A DNA stretch of 64,000 nt, taken from contig JAJEKV010000111.1 of NCBI GenBank assembly GCA_021234155.1, forward strand, positions 1,244,968-1,308,967, written 5' to 3'. Position 1 is the stretch's first letter. Each line of letters opens with the position of its first letter. Below are positions 34,730 to 49,499 of this stretch, in pieces. The position numbers were made by a program, and so were the translations under genes. This DNA is from Isoetes taiwanensis. Taxonomy: Eukaryota > Streptophyta > Lycopodiopsida > Isoetales > Isoetaceae. The notes below the pieces were generated by a model that saw nothing but the letters and a program-made list of their open reading frames with translations, was not told the DNA's origin and searched no databases.

Positions 34730-36317
34730 ATTTGGTCACTATATGTGCAACTATTGATCATTATTTGTCACTATAAGTGCAACGATAGATTCTTTTTGTT
34801 GGAAAAAGAAGCCTCTATATGTTGCCATTGTTGACTTTTCAAGGCTTTTATATATATGCATGTAATGATAGATTCTCGGCTGTTGGAAAAGAAGCTTCAC
34901 GTCGCCTTTGTTAACTTTTCCAAGGCTTTTATGTAGTGAACGAAAATTGTCCTTTCTATATGTAAAATCTTGTAATGATTTTGTAGAGAGCAAATATGGG
35001 AGTAAAAACAGGTGTCATCCGTCAGCCTACATTATTTTAGATCCTTTTATGTATTCAATTTGAAAATGATGCGATGGCCCATGGTGGAGATGGGACGCTC
35101 ATAAAATGGGGTGTTCTTATGCTACTTTTTATATGATGATTTATGTGGTATTGCTATCTAGGAGCATATAGCGGTACCGCAAAGGCATTTGGATACGTTC
35201 ATTATTTTGTGATGCAAAAAGCAACCAAGTTAATATGGGTAAGACCAAAATAATGGTACAGGGCAAACAAGATCCATCATTTAAAGTTCTATTATCAACA
35301 AGTACCTTGGGGTATTAGGTGGATAAGAGTCCAAATTGAAACCAAGCAAAAGGGAGCAAAAAGTAAACAAGGGCCTCAAAGACCTTTGTGTATGCAATCT
35401 GCCAAATGTGTCAAAGCAAGAGATATGGAACTTTAGATTGAAAAAAAAAACTTTATATAACCCCGGTCCAATATGTGGTTTTGTATGGATGTGAAGTATA
35501 TGCTCCTGATAGGCATGGAGACTTGGAAAAAAGGTTGAGAAAGTTAAAAAAAAAAAAAAAAAAAAAAATCGGACCGAACTTGGAAAACAAATGCATATTC
35601 TCTACGATATGATGTTAGTGGAGGATATGGGATGCTCACATTGAGGCAAGGGGGAGGTCCTTACTTGCGTATATAAGATGTTCTATAATATGCTTGAAGA
35701 AAGCTTACCATGTTTGGCTTTGGAAGACACGAAGTTAAGGGCTCACGGTTCTGCTCCACCCACTTTCGGTGAATGGCAACGATGAAGGATGAACATTCAT
35801 GATTTAGGCTTTGCATAAAGATGATATCCAAGCAGACATGGGTCAAAATGAATGTTCTTCAAAGGACATGGAGAGATGGGGGCAAAGAAAAAAGAAGTTT
35901 TATAGAACCCGTGATTAATCTACATTCTTGAGAGGGCAAAATATTTGGCAGAGGGGTTTTCACAAGCGGGATGAGGGGTGAAGCTCACATAGGCGTGGTG
36001 TTGAAGCAGGCGTGGAATGACATTATGAGATTAAATTATGTAAGATATGAGGCAGGAGGATACTTGAAAATGAGAAACATGTACTTCTACATTCACCGCC
36101 AAAGATATTCGAGAAGTATGATGGCGTTATCGCGACGCTGATGGCTTTCTTTGATTTTTTAGGATCCGCATTATTGAAAGATGTATCATTGATATTTTAG
36201 GAACATAGGGATGATGTTTTAAGAACCTTAAATGTAGATGAGTTAGAGATAAAAGAGACTAATGCATTACTATCAAAGATGTATTAGACGATTTATTTTA
36301 TAATGTTGAATGTACAG
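34730..36317 (+). mobile_element. Decayed LINE, copy 2
   Basis: This is the duplicate of 5560-7137 with the same motif order: the motif A repeat at about 34795-34930, GVKTGVIR-like motif B near 34998, and motif C near 35130. It has many extra small indels from the error-rich block and a longer A-run near 35550. No intact frame remains. Confidence 0.75.
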
Positions 36318-36397
36318 TTGAACGTCTTATAGATGCAGGCCCTATGTACGTAAAAATCAAATTTCATTTCATCCTCTCTCTCTCTCTCTCTCTCTCT

Positions 36398-36652
36398 AGT
36401 CTAGTGGTAATACACTAGGGTCTAGCAACTATAGGTCTTAGGAAGGTTAATCGCCTCAACCAAGCTGTTCAAAACCCATGTGAGCCTTAATGAAAGTGGT
36501 TTGGGGGGCAGGGGCCCAACAACAAAGAATACCGTAATTAATGGTGTGTGGTCACATGTCCAGTTTGATGCTAGGGGTATAACAACGAATGTAGTGTGGT
36601 GTGTGGTCACATGTCCATTGGATGCTAGTAGGCGTGGCGTTAAAATACTCTC

Positions 36653-36699
<47 letters not shown>

Positions 36700-36715
36700 A
36701 CAACAACAACAAAGG
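36398..36715 (+). mobile_element. tRNA-derived SINE-like element, copy 2
   Basis: This is the duplicate of 7247-7560. The A box (ctagtggtaata) is kept at about 36401-36412, but the B box region is damaged (gcaactataggtcttagg). The gtcacatgtcc units and the CT/CA/CAA tail are retained up to about 36712. Confidence 0.5.
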
Positions 36716-36929
36716 CCTTAAAAATCCACAGACGCAATGTAAAAGTGGTTGAGGCGGGCCCAAACCACATGTCAGCTAATGTAGTGTAGTGTGTAGTCAC
36801 ATGTCCTAGTGGCGTGGTTGGGGCGTAAAGTAGTTTGGGCCCAAGCGAGCAATGTAGTGTGGTGTGTGGTCACATGTCCAGGTTGATGTTTGCCTAGTGG
36901 CGTGACATGTCAGTAAAATCTTTGCCCTG

Positions 36930-37174
<245 letters not shown>

Positions 37175-37905
37175 TGATAAAAATAAAATTGTCTCTCGGC
37201 TATAATGGCCGAGAGAGGAATTTTACTCAGAGGATGGTGGAGAGACGATGAGATAATGATCTCTCATCAGCTTAACAAGGCCGTTAGCGAGAAAAATACC
37301 CTCTCTAATGCCAATTTTTTTCCCGGACTTGTTTTGTTTCAGGGCCTTATTCTTATTTCACCCCATGTTCTTACGTTCATCGGATGAACAAGAGCGTAAT
37401 CGTCCAGGCCAAACTTCAATATGCGGTCTTATCCATTTCTATGTGGATTTTATATTCTATTGTTGTAGTAGATGGAGTATCTCTTTTTTGATTGTGGCTA
37501 TGCTAAGAAAAAAAAATGCAACACAAATTATCCTAATCCCATAATCAACAAACAACAAACGAGTATCCACATCGCGATTCTTAGCAGAATCTCTAAGCAC
37601 AATTTTGGCCATGCAACATAGAGCCTTGGTTTGCCTATTCAAAAAGCCAAAGCTATTCTTTTTTTCAAATTCAAGCTATTTTTCTCTTTTGCTTATGCAA
37701 AATGCAAAATAGAGGCCATAAGTTTGGATTCGAAATAGAAGAAGAATGAAGCCAAAACATCTTTGCCAAAAGACCTGGCGGACCATTTCGAAGATCCGAG
37801 AAACCCTTTTCATCTTTTCTCGGTTGTGAATGTAAAGCCCTAGTAGAAAAACCTAATAAAAATCGGAAGGCGGTTCGGGGATGTAATGTGGAATGAGAAG
37901 AGGAG

Positions 37906-37998
37906 TCGATTCTGGTAGCCTTTGGCTACTCCCAACGGCCGGGGCCGTTTGGCGTGGCCATTCTTTTAGCGCTTCCGACTGCCCTACACCGTAATCGA
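37906..37998. repeat. Hairpin, copy 2, arms degraded
   Basis: This is the duplicate of the inverted repeat at 8655-8755. The outer arms remain (tcgattctggtag against ctacaccgtaatcga), but the inner stem has been replaced by unpaired sequence. Many changes fall on the CAG/CTG sites of the original arms. Confidence 0.6.
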
Positions 37999-40960
37999 CG
38001 ACCTCGACTCCTTCCACGGCCAAGGTAAGGTAGGAATTTTCGTTTCTTCGGGTTTTTGGCTATGGCTTGGAGTTTAGGTAAGGGTTTGGAGTTTAGGTTG
38101 GATAAGCTTGGCTTGGTGGTGGGAAGCTTGGAGTTACGCGGAGATCCGGCTATGGATGTGGGCTTGGAGCTTTCACCTGCCTTCCCTCGGGATCGCAGGA
38201 GGTAAATCCAGGGTAGCGGCTTGAAAATATGAGGCTAAGGCTTGAAAATCTGAGGTAAGGGTAAAGCAAAAGCTATGGCTTGAAAATCACGGATGTCCGG
38301 CTATGGCTATGGCTTGGAGCTCTGCCATTTAGCACCTTCCTCGACCCAGTAAAACAAAGGTAACGGGCTGTATGTGAGGTTAGTCAAGAATGCTACATCG
38401 ATTTTCCATTCTTGATTAGAATGGTTGCAATGTGGCAAGATATCATTGGCCAAAAGCAAGAATCAACACCAACTTACCTTGACGATGCCCGCTTGTGTAG
38501 TTGGAGTCATTTGAGCCAGGGGCGGCCCATAGCAATCAAAGAGCAGTCCCTACTTTCGTTTGTTGTTCTCAGATTAAGGGGCGCGGTACTCCATGCTATT
38601 AAGGAAACTTCCAAGATTATATGAACTGATAGTAAAACCGGAATCATAAGGAAGAGGAGAACCTTGTGACCAAGTATATCCCGAGGTCGCGGATGTCCAA
38701 GGTTTGGTGATAAATATTGGTTGCACTGATAAGTTTCATTGTGGGTAGCATTGGGTAAGTTTAGTTCCATGTCGAGCTTTGGCTTTAGAATTGAGAATTA
38801 CTTCTTTCTTTTTGCTAGTGAAGATCATTGTTTTGTTTACAAATCTTCATTTATGCACCTTATTGCTTTGTGAGTTATGCCTCGATCTTCTTGATATTTG
38901 GTAGTTATAGCATTTTAACTAATCTTTCTTGGACCCTTACCAAAGACAACCTTTCTTTTTCTATATTATCCTTGGTCTTTGTCTAGTTTGCCGTTTTCTC
39001 CTTTTTTTTTGTTCTCATTCTCATGGTTAATTTTTTTTACCATTCCCTCTTGGGTTAAACTTTGTGCCAATATTATGAAGGTTCATATAAGATCGCTTAA
39101 CACTTGTCTTTGCCTTTGTTCATTTCTTTTTCTTATTTGCCTCTTTTTTGGTGCCTTTTTACTTGCTCTTATATGTATGCACTATCATTTTGGCTCTTAT
39201 TCTTTGCATTTTGTTATCCTTCCTTAATTTTTCGAGTTAGAAGCATTTGAGTTTTCAGGAGTTGGTCTTGCTTCAGGAACTTGCATATTTGTATGGGATG
39301 TTACTATCTAGAGTCATCTTTGCTTCAAGAGTTTTTGTTAATATGGTGACTCATGTTTGCTTAATCGATTGATTTGGTTACCTTGGATAGTCATGCTTTA
39401 TCATGGTGTTTTTTATTTGGCTCCATTCTTTTGTGTTGTGATGTCATTTCTTGATTTAGAAGCATTGGAGTTGTAGGTGTTTTTGTGTTTCTTCACTATT
39501 CTATTAGCTTTTCTAGTTGTTTGGATTTTCCACTTTGAGTTCCTTCTCTTAATCTCTGGCTCATTTTTCTTTGCCTCCTTTGTATTAAGTTGTGGCACTG
39601 TACACGTACATTCTCTTTCAGTCTATATTTAGACATTGTTCTTGGGCAGCTGCAGGACAACTCTTTGTGTTATTACCTTCATGTGTAGATATTGGTTATT
39701 AGATTTCATCTAGTTTTAGACTTCAATTGAGGTCATTCATTATGTTCTTTCATTTTCTGCCTCTTTTTTTTAGCATGGTTGGTTGGTTGTATTGGTTAAG
39801 AGTAACTAGGCTCTAGAAGTGTGATTTATCTGTGTTTCAAGATAAGCAGATAAAATTGCTTCTTGAGGCTTGTTGAGAATTAAGTCACTTTTGTCTTTGT
39901 TATCAGCCATCGACGTCTAAGAGCCTCTTCCTTTTGGTGCGATTGCCCCCACCCACCTATTCACCCTTCTAGCCTCTTTTACATGTTTTAGATTTTTCAC
40001 GTTCATGGTGTGATCCTAAAATTGTGTTGTGGTGGCTTTATTCTTACGAAAGTAATGATCACCTTCATGCTATGCATTTTTGGGTTGTGTGCTTGAGAAG
40101 CTAGGTCTTTTCATTTTTTCCAGTTTTATTTTATAGATTCATCAAGTATGCTATAAGGGATTGGAGATGGCTTTCATGATTGTTGTTGTAGTTTTTTGCA
40201 TGTTTGTTATGATGGACCATGTGTTGAATTTACAGTGTCTTTGTGCAAGAGAGCCCTTGTGCCAAGTATTGTGTTGTGTCTTGAGGTGGTATGACCATCG
40301 TACCACTGGGTTATATGTTATGGTAGATGCCAACTTCCTTCATCCTTTTTTATTATATATCCTTCATGTATATGCTAAGGATTTAAGGGTTGGCTTTCAT
40401 TTTGGAATCGTAGTCTTTTGCATATTACGATGGTCCATGTGTCGATTTTGTGGTATCTTTGTGCCAAAGCAAGAGTGATGGCCCTTGTGCCAAGTATTAA
40501 TGTTGGCTCCCCATATGGTATGACCATCATGCCATTGGTGATGACCCTCGTGCCAAAGAGGTAGTGGTGACCCTCATGCTAAGAAGGATTTCTCGTACCA
40601 GGTGTTGTTTCTTCTTTTTGTACCATGTGTTTTTTCTTCTTTTTGCAGGTTTGTTTAGGAGGATTTGGACTTGTGAGTATGGTGTGAGGGGGTCGTGTGT
40701 TGGATGTTAGCAGCGGGGGCTTAACAATTTTCATAAGGAATGTGATCGTGTTTACAAATTCACTTTATGGCACTGTGATGCTTGTTGTAAGCCCAAAATG
40801 ACCGGTGTACATGAGAAACTATAAGACTTACTCATGGCCAAAGTTTCCCGGATCAGCCTTATTTGCACCAAGAAACCCTTATATGCAAGAAAAAATAAAC
40901 CTGAAATAATTGGATTTGGCAAGAACACTTTGAAACATGGGATGTTTGAAAATGGGGATT

Positions 40961-41080
40961 AGAATAGAATAGAATAGAATAGAATAGAATAAGAATGGAA
41001 TGGAATGAATAGAATAGAATAGAATAGAATAGAATAGAATAGAATAGAATGTAATAGAATAGAATAGAATAGAATAGAGT
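40961..41080 (-). repeat. Pentanucleotide array (AGAAT)n, copy 2
   Basis: This is the duplicate of 11726-11837 with a few additional variant units (aagaatgg, gtaat) and nearly the same overall length. Confidence 0.8.
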
Positions 41081-41379
41081 TTTGTCGAGAGAAAAGACAT
41101 GGAATTCTAGTATGAAGACATGTGATAATAGACATATGGGACATAGTGGTTCAAGTATTCTTTTTCCCACTACAATAAAGACATGTGATAAACAATAGTG
41201 GACGTTCCTTATCCACTTAAAAAACATCACCATCACATAAAAAACAACATCAACAATCACCAAAACAATACCTCCACACTTCTACGTGTGCATTTTTTTG
41301 TAATCTCCCTAATAATCATATGTGGACTTATCAAAACCATAGTTTTCCACTGGGAACCAAATATTAGGGTCAGCGTGAT

Positions 41380-41905
41380 AGACATAAAGCTCATATATAT
41401 GTTGATGATGTGGACCTCTTAGCCTATACTTCAGTTGACATGCAACGCCATTTAGATGCTCTATACACATTTTGCCAATTCATTAGCATGCGAGTCAACT
41501 TCGGCAAAGACTAAGGTGCTGCTTGTCTCATCGTTGTGCCAGCCACGGGGTGTACCAGGGGTAAAATGTGGAGGTGGCTCCCACCTACAAGTATTTAAGA
41601 GTAGAGTTCTTTCGACCACATATTGGAACACTTCCATTCGACTACACGTCGCAACGAGCTGGAAAGCACTGTAAGCCATGCAGAATGGCGGTCATAAAAT
41701 AGAGTTGTATGCATGGGGCCACTAGTCACACTTGTTCGAGCACTGGTAGAGCCTGTTCTCCTATATGGGGTCGAGGTTTGGGGCCAGAATTATCCTTTGC
41801 CACCTAGAATCACCTAGAGCAGGTGTAGAAGACCTTAGCTTGCCATTCTTCTTCTGGAATGGACTCATTCAGAATCAATTTTATCAGATTATATATCTTA
41901 TATAA
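41380..41905 (+). mobile_element. LINE reverse transcriptase fragment, copy 2
   Basis: This is the duplicate of 12136-12660. Here the thumb reads ALVEPVLLYGVEVWGQN on the plus strand at about 41737-41787, which is cleaner than in copy 1. It is still interrupted by stops and is not a functional element. Confidence 0.75.
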
Positions 41906-42193
41906 TTTTCAAAAGATGTATATATCATATAGCCTGTCTTAGTTACCCTAGATGTACCATTCAAAGACGCCCAATCCAGCTCCATCATTGAATTAGACTT
42001 TAATTCTCTTCATACTCGTAGCCCAAAGTACTGCATGTAAGATATTGAAAGCGTGGAGCTGACATAAATACAAAGCAAGGGCATCTGCATCTTTTGCTCA
42101 ACTCGTGTCTAGGACACAGATCCGACACAGCCTTTTAGAATTAGCTTGTCTTTTTAGTCATGGATCAGAATCCACAAATGTATAGCGTTTCCA

Positions 42194-42631
42194 TTACACT
42201 ATAAGTCTATACCTAAATCGTTTTTCATGTAATATCTTAGAATGATAAGTCCGTTTATCTTGAAATATTTCATATAAAGTCATGGTCATCCTTGTATTTG
42301 GTTTTATGCCAAATATCCCAAGCCTAGAACATTTATATATATCTAGATAAACATATAAACTGAGATAGAACACCCACCATGCTATTCGTAGTGGAAATCC
42401 CATGGTATATGCAACCATAGTGTATAAAAATATAAAACAACATTTTTTGGAAGTTGTTACAAGTTTTAGATGACATGGAATACCCACGTTATCATCATAA
42501 TAAGCATTATCGTTGGTAAACCAAGCATGTAAGCCCTTTTGCTTGCCAAAAGCCAAATGCCGATCATGGTTTTTATAAGAAAATGCATGCAAATGCCATA
42601 CACTTACAGTAATGAATATCTTCCACTTCAA
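42194..42631 (-). CDS. Unrecognised 145-codon open frame, copy 2
   Basis: This frame is identical in predicted protein to 12948-13385. The same remarks apply: a hydrophobic centre, no recognised domain, possibly a non-coding relic. Confidence 0.25.
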   Translation of the reverse strand: MKWKIFITVSVWHLHAFSYKNHDRHLAFGKQKGLHAWFTNDNAYYDDNVGIPCHLKLVTTSKKCCFIFLYTMVAYTMGFPLRIAWWVFYLSLYVYLDIYKCSRLGIFGIKPNTRMTMTLYEIFQDKRTYHSKILHEKRFRYRLIV

Positions 42632-45600
42632 AATTCCACATTAAATTCATACAACAATAAATTTCATGAAAAAAAAACTAAAGCATTTTTATTAAAAGAT
42701 TCAATTATTTTGGAGTCCCCATATTTGACATTTTGGGAAACGTATTCATCCCACTGAGCCCAACCCAAATCATCAGCTATAGGCGCGCCCATCATAAATG
42801 ACCATAATCGATATCCAGACCACGTATGATCTACATTGTAGGATTGATGGATACAATGACTGAGGAAGTCTAGGGCGCACCTCATTTAAAATATGCAACA
42901 CCACCCCAACTACCATATGCATGTGAGCACTTACTTATGTGATACTGCCATTGTGATATCATTTGCATTCACACCCAATATGACGATAGCTATACGCACG
43001 ATCACGATGCATTTGTGTGGAATATGTGTCACATGAGGGACGGTTGCAATATCTATATGGTGGTGTCACATAAAAAGGATGGGAATGATGCACAGATCTA
43101 AGGGAAGATTGTTGACAAATGCATCTTGTTAGTATTAGATACATTATAATATGCCCTCTTGCTCCAGCACACATTCCAAAAAAAAGGAACAAAAAAGTAA
43201 AGGCAAAATGAGCTTCAAGGTTAAACTAGTTTTTTCACTTGCTTTGGAAAAAGCAGATGTTCACGTGTGAGTTAAACATATTCAAGAAGAATGTGTTGGC
43301 ATGTTTGTCAATGCCAGCTGCCTTTGTTTTGTAATATCTTTGAAACTCTGCTTATGTGTAGGATAAATGAAGTATGGATCACATGAACTTGAGATAAGAT
43401 AGATAGTATTTTTTACGTCATACCACATGGCGCAAATTTTTTATGAGGGCCATCACGGTGGCATCATAAGTGTAGAAAGATTTGATGGCATAGGCCACCT
43501 AGAGGTTTACAATGTAGACATAGACACTTGGCAATTCACTCTCTTTCGTATCTAGGGCATTAAGGGTGCATGACATATTGTCGTCCAAATTATTGGCAAG
43601 TGGATAAGGATTTCACTTTATGGAAAGAGTGAAGAAGTAGCAAGAATTTGGAATATAAGGGCCCCGAGATGTACTAGTGATGACCTTACGTCTAAGCAAA
43701 GGTAGCCAATAAAATTCAAGGTTGGGATTCTATCTCTCGTAAAGTTCCAGCAATACTTATTCATGCAAGATGTATGGGCAAGATTTAGCCACGTGTTTAT
43801 TAGGTGTCTTTTTCAAGGTGCTTTTGTATCTCATAAAAATGTCTCTATCAATGACACAGCAAAGAATATGCCCATGCAAATTTTGGTTCATACCTCACTT
43901 TGTATTTATTCAAATTCTTTATCTTTTCTAGACATGTTATGTTCAATTTGTTTCTACTTACGCCACTAAAGACAAAAGTGGTGTCTTATGTACCTCCCCA
44001 TCCTTCCACCCTGGTTTCCATTGTAGTTGTTAATGCGTAGTGAAGTGGCACAATCCCAACAGTTGGTGATTCCATCCCCCAAAATCTCCTACGGTCATGA
44101 TTCTGCTACTCCACCTCATTAAGAATAACTTTATTTTGAATCAATCCTAATTCTATAAGCATCTAGATCTTGTATGTTTCATTGGTAGAAACATCCATTC
44201 CAATTCTTTTGGCATGCCTGCATGTCAGTGGCAACCATATTGTGTCTTTTTAGCTCCACCTCCAACTCCAGAGTTAGGTCACCCGTTATTTTCTGACAAT
44301 TTGTACAATATTTGAATGGGGAACATTGGAGTCGCCGCTCACAATGAGCAATACATCATTCACTAGCACATCTTTCAAGTTCAAATGGGGAAAATTGATT
44401 CATTAACTAATTATGTACTACAAATGATTTCTTGAGCATATGTAGTAAGCACAATGGTTTCTTGGTATCTTTAACGTCTACCACTTGTATCATATGTTGT
44501 CACCACATATGTACGTAAATGTCTATTGAACTATCTCCAGAAAAGAATCAATATTTTTCTTCACTCTTTTTTTTCTCGTGTCAGTGGAAGTGAGGTACAT
44601 TTCTTTTATGTTATATGGATATGGGAGGGGTGGATTTCAATGTGTAGATGTAGGTTCTATGCTCTTAAATGATGGATGGCTAAGTTGGGATGTAATATGA
44701 TGTTTTAGACATATGATGTAGGTTGTGATGTTTCGAAATATTGTATGGCTAGATTGGACTGCCTTTCTGTCCTTTAACTTTTCACATATCAAGGGTAGAT
44801 TCCATCTTGCCTCTACCCTCCCCTTTCTGTAGAAAATCTTTCTCTTATACCCCCCTACCCCAAAACCCGACCATCCACTCCTCCCTTCCCCACCACCATT
44901 GTTCAAATTTCACAAGCTACCCCTCATTTTTTTTGGGATAGGCAAAAAATTCTTTATGTAGAAAATAAAGAACAAAAATATACTTATGTTTACAAACTCA
45001 TAATATAACCAAGTTTTTAAACCATCAGTCACCAATCATCAAAGCATGCTCTCCAATCTACACATTCAAATGGTTCACTACCAATTCTTTTTGGGTAGAC
45101 TTTCTTGCATTAGGAGAGTAGATCACGGTGACCTTTGGTAGAGAACACTTGCATCCTAATTTCATCAATGGTATGGTTGGTGCCCAATTTGCATGCCATG
45201 AAGTATTTTTATCTTCAACGCCCTAAGGTTGTTTGAATCATACATTTTTTGATACATGTGTACATTATATCATTTTATTTATAAGAGAATAAAAACTAAA
45301 AATATTTTTTAAGTATAGAGCAAAATGGCAAGACAATCATAATTTCTCAGCCTTTCAAAATACAAAATATTTTCTTTTTACTTTTTGACAGCAAAAAATG
45401 CCAAACACCGCATGAAAGTCGTTAAATTTGAATCCTACCCACCACCCACATAGAAGGGCACATTATCGGACACCTTTCTTTCTGGGGCGGGCTCAACTCC
45501 ATAAAATAAAATGCTAGTACTGTCACTACAGATGCTTGTAAGCACAAGCAATGGCTAATTAGGTGTAATCAAAGCAGCATGTTGTACTCAAATAGTTCCC

Positions 45601-48522
45601 AAACACAGGGCAAACTTGAAATATATGGTGTTCATCTTCAATCGCACCTATTTAACAACATTGACATATCATGTTTCACATGGTTCACATGCCCGTCTAT
45701 CTGAAGTGATGTGCACCTGTACGAGTAGACCCAATTGTTCTATGGCTCTTCATGGATAAATGTACTAGCAGGTATTCCTATGGGTCACGAGCTAGTGTAG
45801 AATTAGTCTACATTTTGTAATGTCTTGTCTTAACCATCTCTTAGGCAATGGCATCTTAAACCTTACTAAGATAGCAAGCATCTAGATATTGGCATCTCTT
45901 TAGTCATGTAGGTTCTTCATTACTCATTCACATGCATGCTCCTGTACATTCCATCTAGAGAGTCAACTTGCATTATTTTTCCTTCCCACATACAACTTGA
46001 ACCTTGATTGAAATATGTAGCACAATAATAAGGGGTTCCAGAGGGAATGGATAACGATGTGAAAATAACAATTCCTAAAACCATAGACCATATCCCCAAA
46101 ACAATTGAATGGATTGTTAAGGTTTAAGATAAAAATAATCAATGTTAGCTCACTTTGGTTATATGGGCCAAAGTAATCTTATTAGGATATTGAGTTATTT
46201 TTGCTAGAACTTTGAGCCCCCTCAGTAGTAATTCAAACATTTGCTTCTTGCTCAGAAAAGTGTGCCTTCTTCGCGTTTCAACCACGGAACTATAATTTCT
46301 AATGGCACTATGGCGTGTATCCGGTTCAATTATCATTCGCAAGTGTTTTTAAAGGTGCTTGCATGCATCAAGCCATGCATTTCTAGGAAAGGATTTCCTA
46401 CTAGCATGAGCAACACCGGGGCGTCGTGTGTACCAAAGGAGACATCAGTAGGCAAAGCATCAGCAAATGCAACATTATGCTCTTGAAGAGTTGGGTAATC
46501 CAAAATGCCTTCAAGTGCAAGAGCTAATGTTTGTGCATGTTCAACAGATCTAGAATAAGTCAAGCGAATGCAAGAGGTAGGAGCATGGATAGCAACGAGT
46601 TGACGATATGTAAGCTACCACTTTAATGATAGATAAAGTGGATAATGTTTGAAATTTATCTCCTCGTCTCCATGCCTTAAGCCAATTCAAAAAGCTGAAA
46701 TGAAATCCAAGGCTTGCACTTGAAAAATGACATAATCAACAACACTAATACCACCTCCCTGCCTATCATGCCTACATGTAACACCTTTAGATTTTCAAGA
46801 AAATAAATCCGTTCTCCTCATCCCCTTCAAATGCCCCACTGCTTTTTTATCTTTGGCAACCTTAAGTCACCACCTCATTGCCTTCCACAATCATGTTACA
46901 CAAAACCAATTATTCCAATGAATAAAATTAACTTTATTAATATGACCATCTTCTATCTTTATAAAAGTTGTATTGTATTCTATTGTGAATCCAGCCCTAG
47001 ATCAATTTCACCAATCATATCGAAGGCTGAAATTTCATTTAATGTGTCTTCACCCAAGCCGAGCTCACTATGCTTCTAGTATATAGTTGCTTCATACCCA
47101 TATACGAACATAAGATATTTAACTACGCCCATGCCTTCTTTTGCCATGATCGTTATGGCAATGGCCAAATTCGCTGGATCTTCTCTGATGACCCAACGAC
47201 GTTGTTGCCTGAGGCAACTGCATGGTACTGCATGCTTTAAAACCAAGAGGAGAGATTTGTTGGGCAAAGGGCAAAAATTGTTTGTTGCAGAGTAATTGTG
47301 GGTTCAAGAGCTAGGAAGATTTTGTGACCTGATGTAATAGTGATCTTGCTAAGTTTTGGGGACCGCAATTTTCTCTCTTCCATCTGATGTAGTCTCAAGG
47401 AAACTGGAAAGCCAAAAGCTAAAGATGTTTTGCATAGTAACTATGGGTATCAGCAACCACATGGATTGCCCATTGAGGTGGAGAATTTCCTATTATAAAT
47501 TTAATAATGTGCACTTGCTCTAGCTCCAAGGGACATCTCATTTATTCTAATGAAGGAAAGCATCAACCATGTAAGTACTTGGCGGAAACAAACAACAAAA
47601 AATCTGTAGTTGCAAGAATCTACAATATAAATAATGCCAAGATGTTAGTCTAAGGTCCACATGAGGAAGCAAAATTCACCTCACTCATGTGTCGATAATC
47701 TTATTCGAACATATATATTGTTTTCAATGCTATTATCGTAAAGAACCTTTCTGAGAACTTTTGGAGATACTCCTCATTCTCTCGTGACAACACACCAACC
47801 GAGAGAATTGAAATGCATAAAAACAAAAAGAATAATGCCAAATTTGCAATCATAAGAACCTAATATCAACAGTGAAAGTACACATGACAAAGCAAGTTAT
47901 TGTATTATCAGTACTTTATTATTGATATAAATGGTCTTCCAGTGTAAAATATTCATGTCTATATAACTTTTTCGTTTTGATGGATAAAGAATTCTATTGA
48001 TATTGAATGTATTTTACATTACTGTATAGTAGATAAACACCCTCATGCACAAGTTTGAGGAGGGAGTAGCTATAGAGTCAACCTTCAGCCTTTTACCTAG
48101 TACTGGAACCTTTACCCACTAGAGTTTGATGAAAGTTCCCCAAACTACCTCTTTCAAGGTAGCCTCACAATCATGTATGCATTTGTACTTTCTTAAACAC
48201 CTCTCCAGAGCATATACCAATTGTGTACCTATGGTGTATTCATGGAAGACGATTGCTCTTCTTCTCTTCCATATATAGTGTCCAAGCCCGGACTATTTGG
48301 AAGGCAATGTGTTTAGAATATACCCATTCAACTGGATAGATGCCCAAGAGAATCTAATTGGTCCTTGTATAATTTTTGATGGCCTCGAAATAAATGTTCT
48401 TATCGCCACTATATGTATATAAAATGCACATTGTTGGATCAAGAATAGAATTGAATTAAATTGATTTTTAACGTCCTCACAGTATGGTCTTTAGCATACT
48501 AAAAATATAAAGGATATGATGT

Positions 48523-48830
48523 GATATTTGGAATGCCATGATATCTGCATTTGGCCACCTTGGTTTTGGTGTGGAGGCTCTCTTTATACATAAGAAAATG
48601 CAACTAGAAGGCATGATACTTGATATGGCCACTTTTGTTAGTGTTCTTACTCTTAATGTGATTTGCTTTATAGTAGGGTTAAGCAATTCACATTGTTGGA
48701 AGTTCAAGTTAGATAGCCAAATGGATATTGTCCTTGTTATTAATATGTATTGTAAATTTGGGTGATTGGACAAACCAGATCTTTACTAGACTATTTTGGG
48801 TGATCCCAGGGATGTTTCAATATGATCTCT
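48523..48830 (+). pseudogene. PPR-repeat protein remnant, copy 2
   Basis: This is the duplicate of 19291-19600. A one-base difference in the link (gaagttcaag here, gaagtttcaag in copy 1) leaves the two PPR units in the same frame here. Stops still bound the fragment on both sides. Confidence 0.7.
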
Positions 48831-49499
48831 ATTAGGCTTCGATAGCTTATTATTTTGTTTCATTAGTAAATGATCACAGATGTTTATATAATGACAATAA
48901 ATTTGGCGAATATAATATAATATTGATAGACAGAGAGATAATTGATGCTTATCATAACGGTTTTTTGCAAACACATATACAATTTTCTTGAACCAAACAA
49001 TAATAAGATGGTCTTACAAGAACAATATGTTATATTATGGCAACGACTTATTATTTCATATCCTGATCCTTGGAGTTTCAAAAAGCATAACTCTTGTGCT
49101 AGAGGCACAACATATAACTTGCCCTCATAGCACAAGTAAAAAAAAATATATATTTCTAACACAATGCATAAATATCTTATAGAATGGAGGGTAGGTCCCA
49201 GCAAGACAAATGAAGGTAGAATTTAGATGTCCAATGTTTCGCCATAAGTTTTCTCAAGGCTTCAACCTTAATATATGGATATCTTGTAGCGCCAACCGAT
49301 ATTTGTCTAACTAGCTGGATGCTAGAAATTCCATAACCGCAACTTTATTATTAGTAGCTTAATGAAGTGCTTACAAAATTATCTTCATACATCGTAGATT
49401 CCTAACTTATGCAACGTTTTGTCGGCTTAACTTCGGCTATAGTGATTTAGTAGTGTGATATCGACAGATGATATCACAACTCATAGGCACGATCACTCA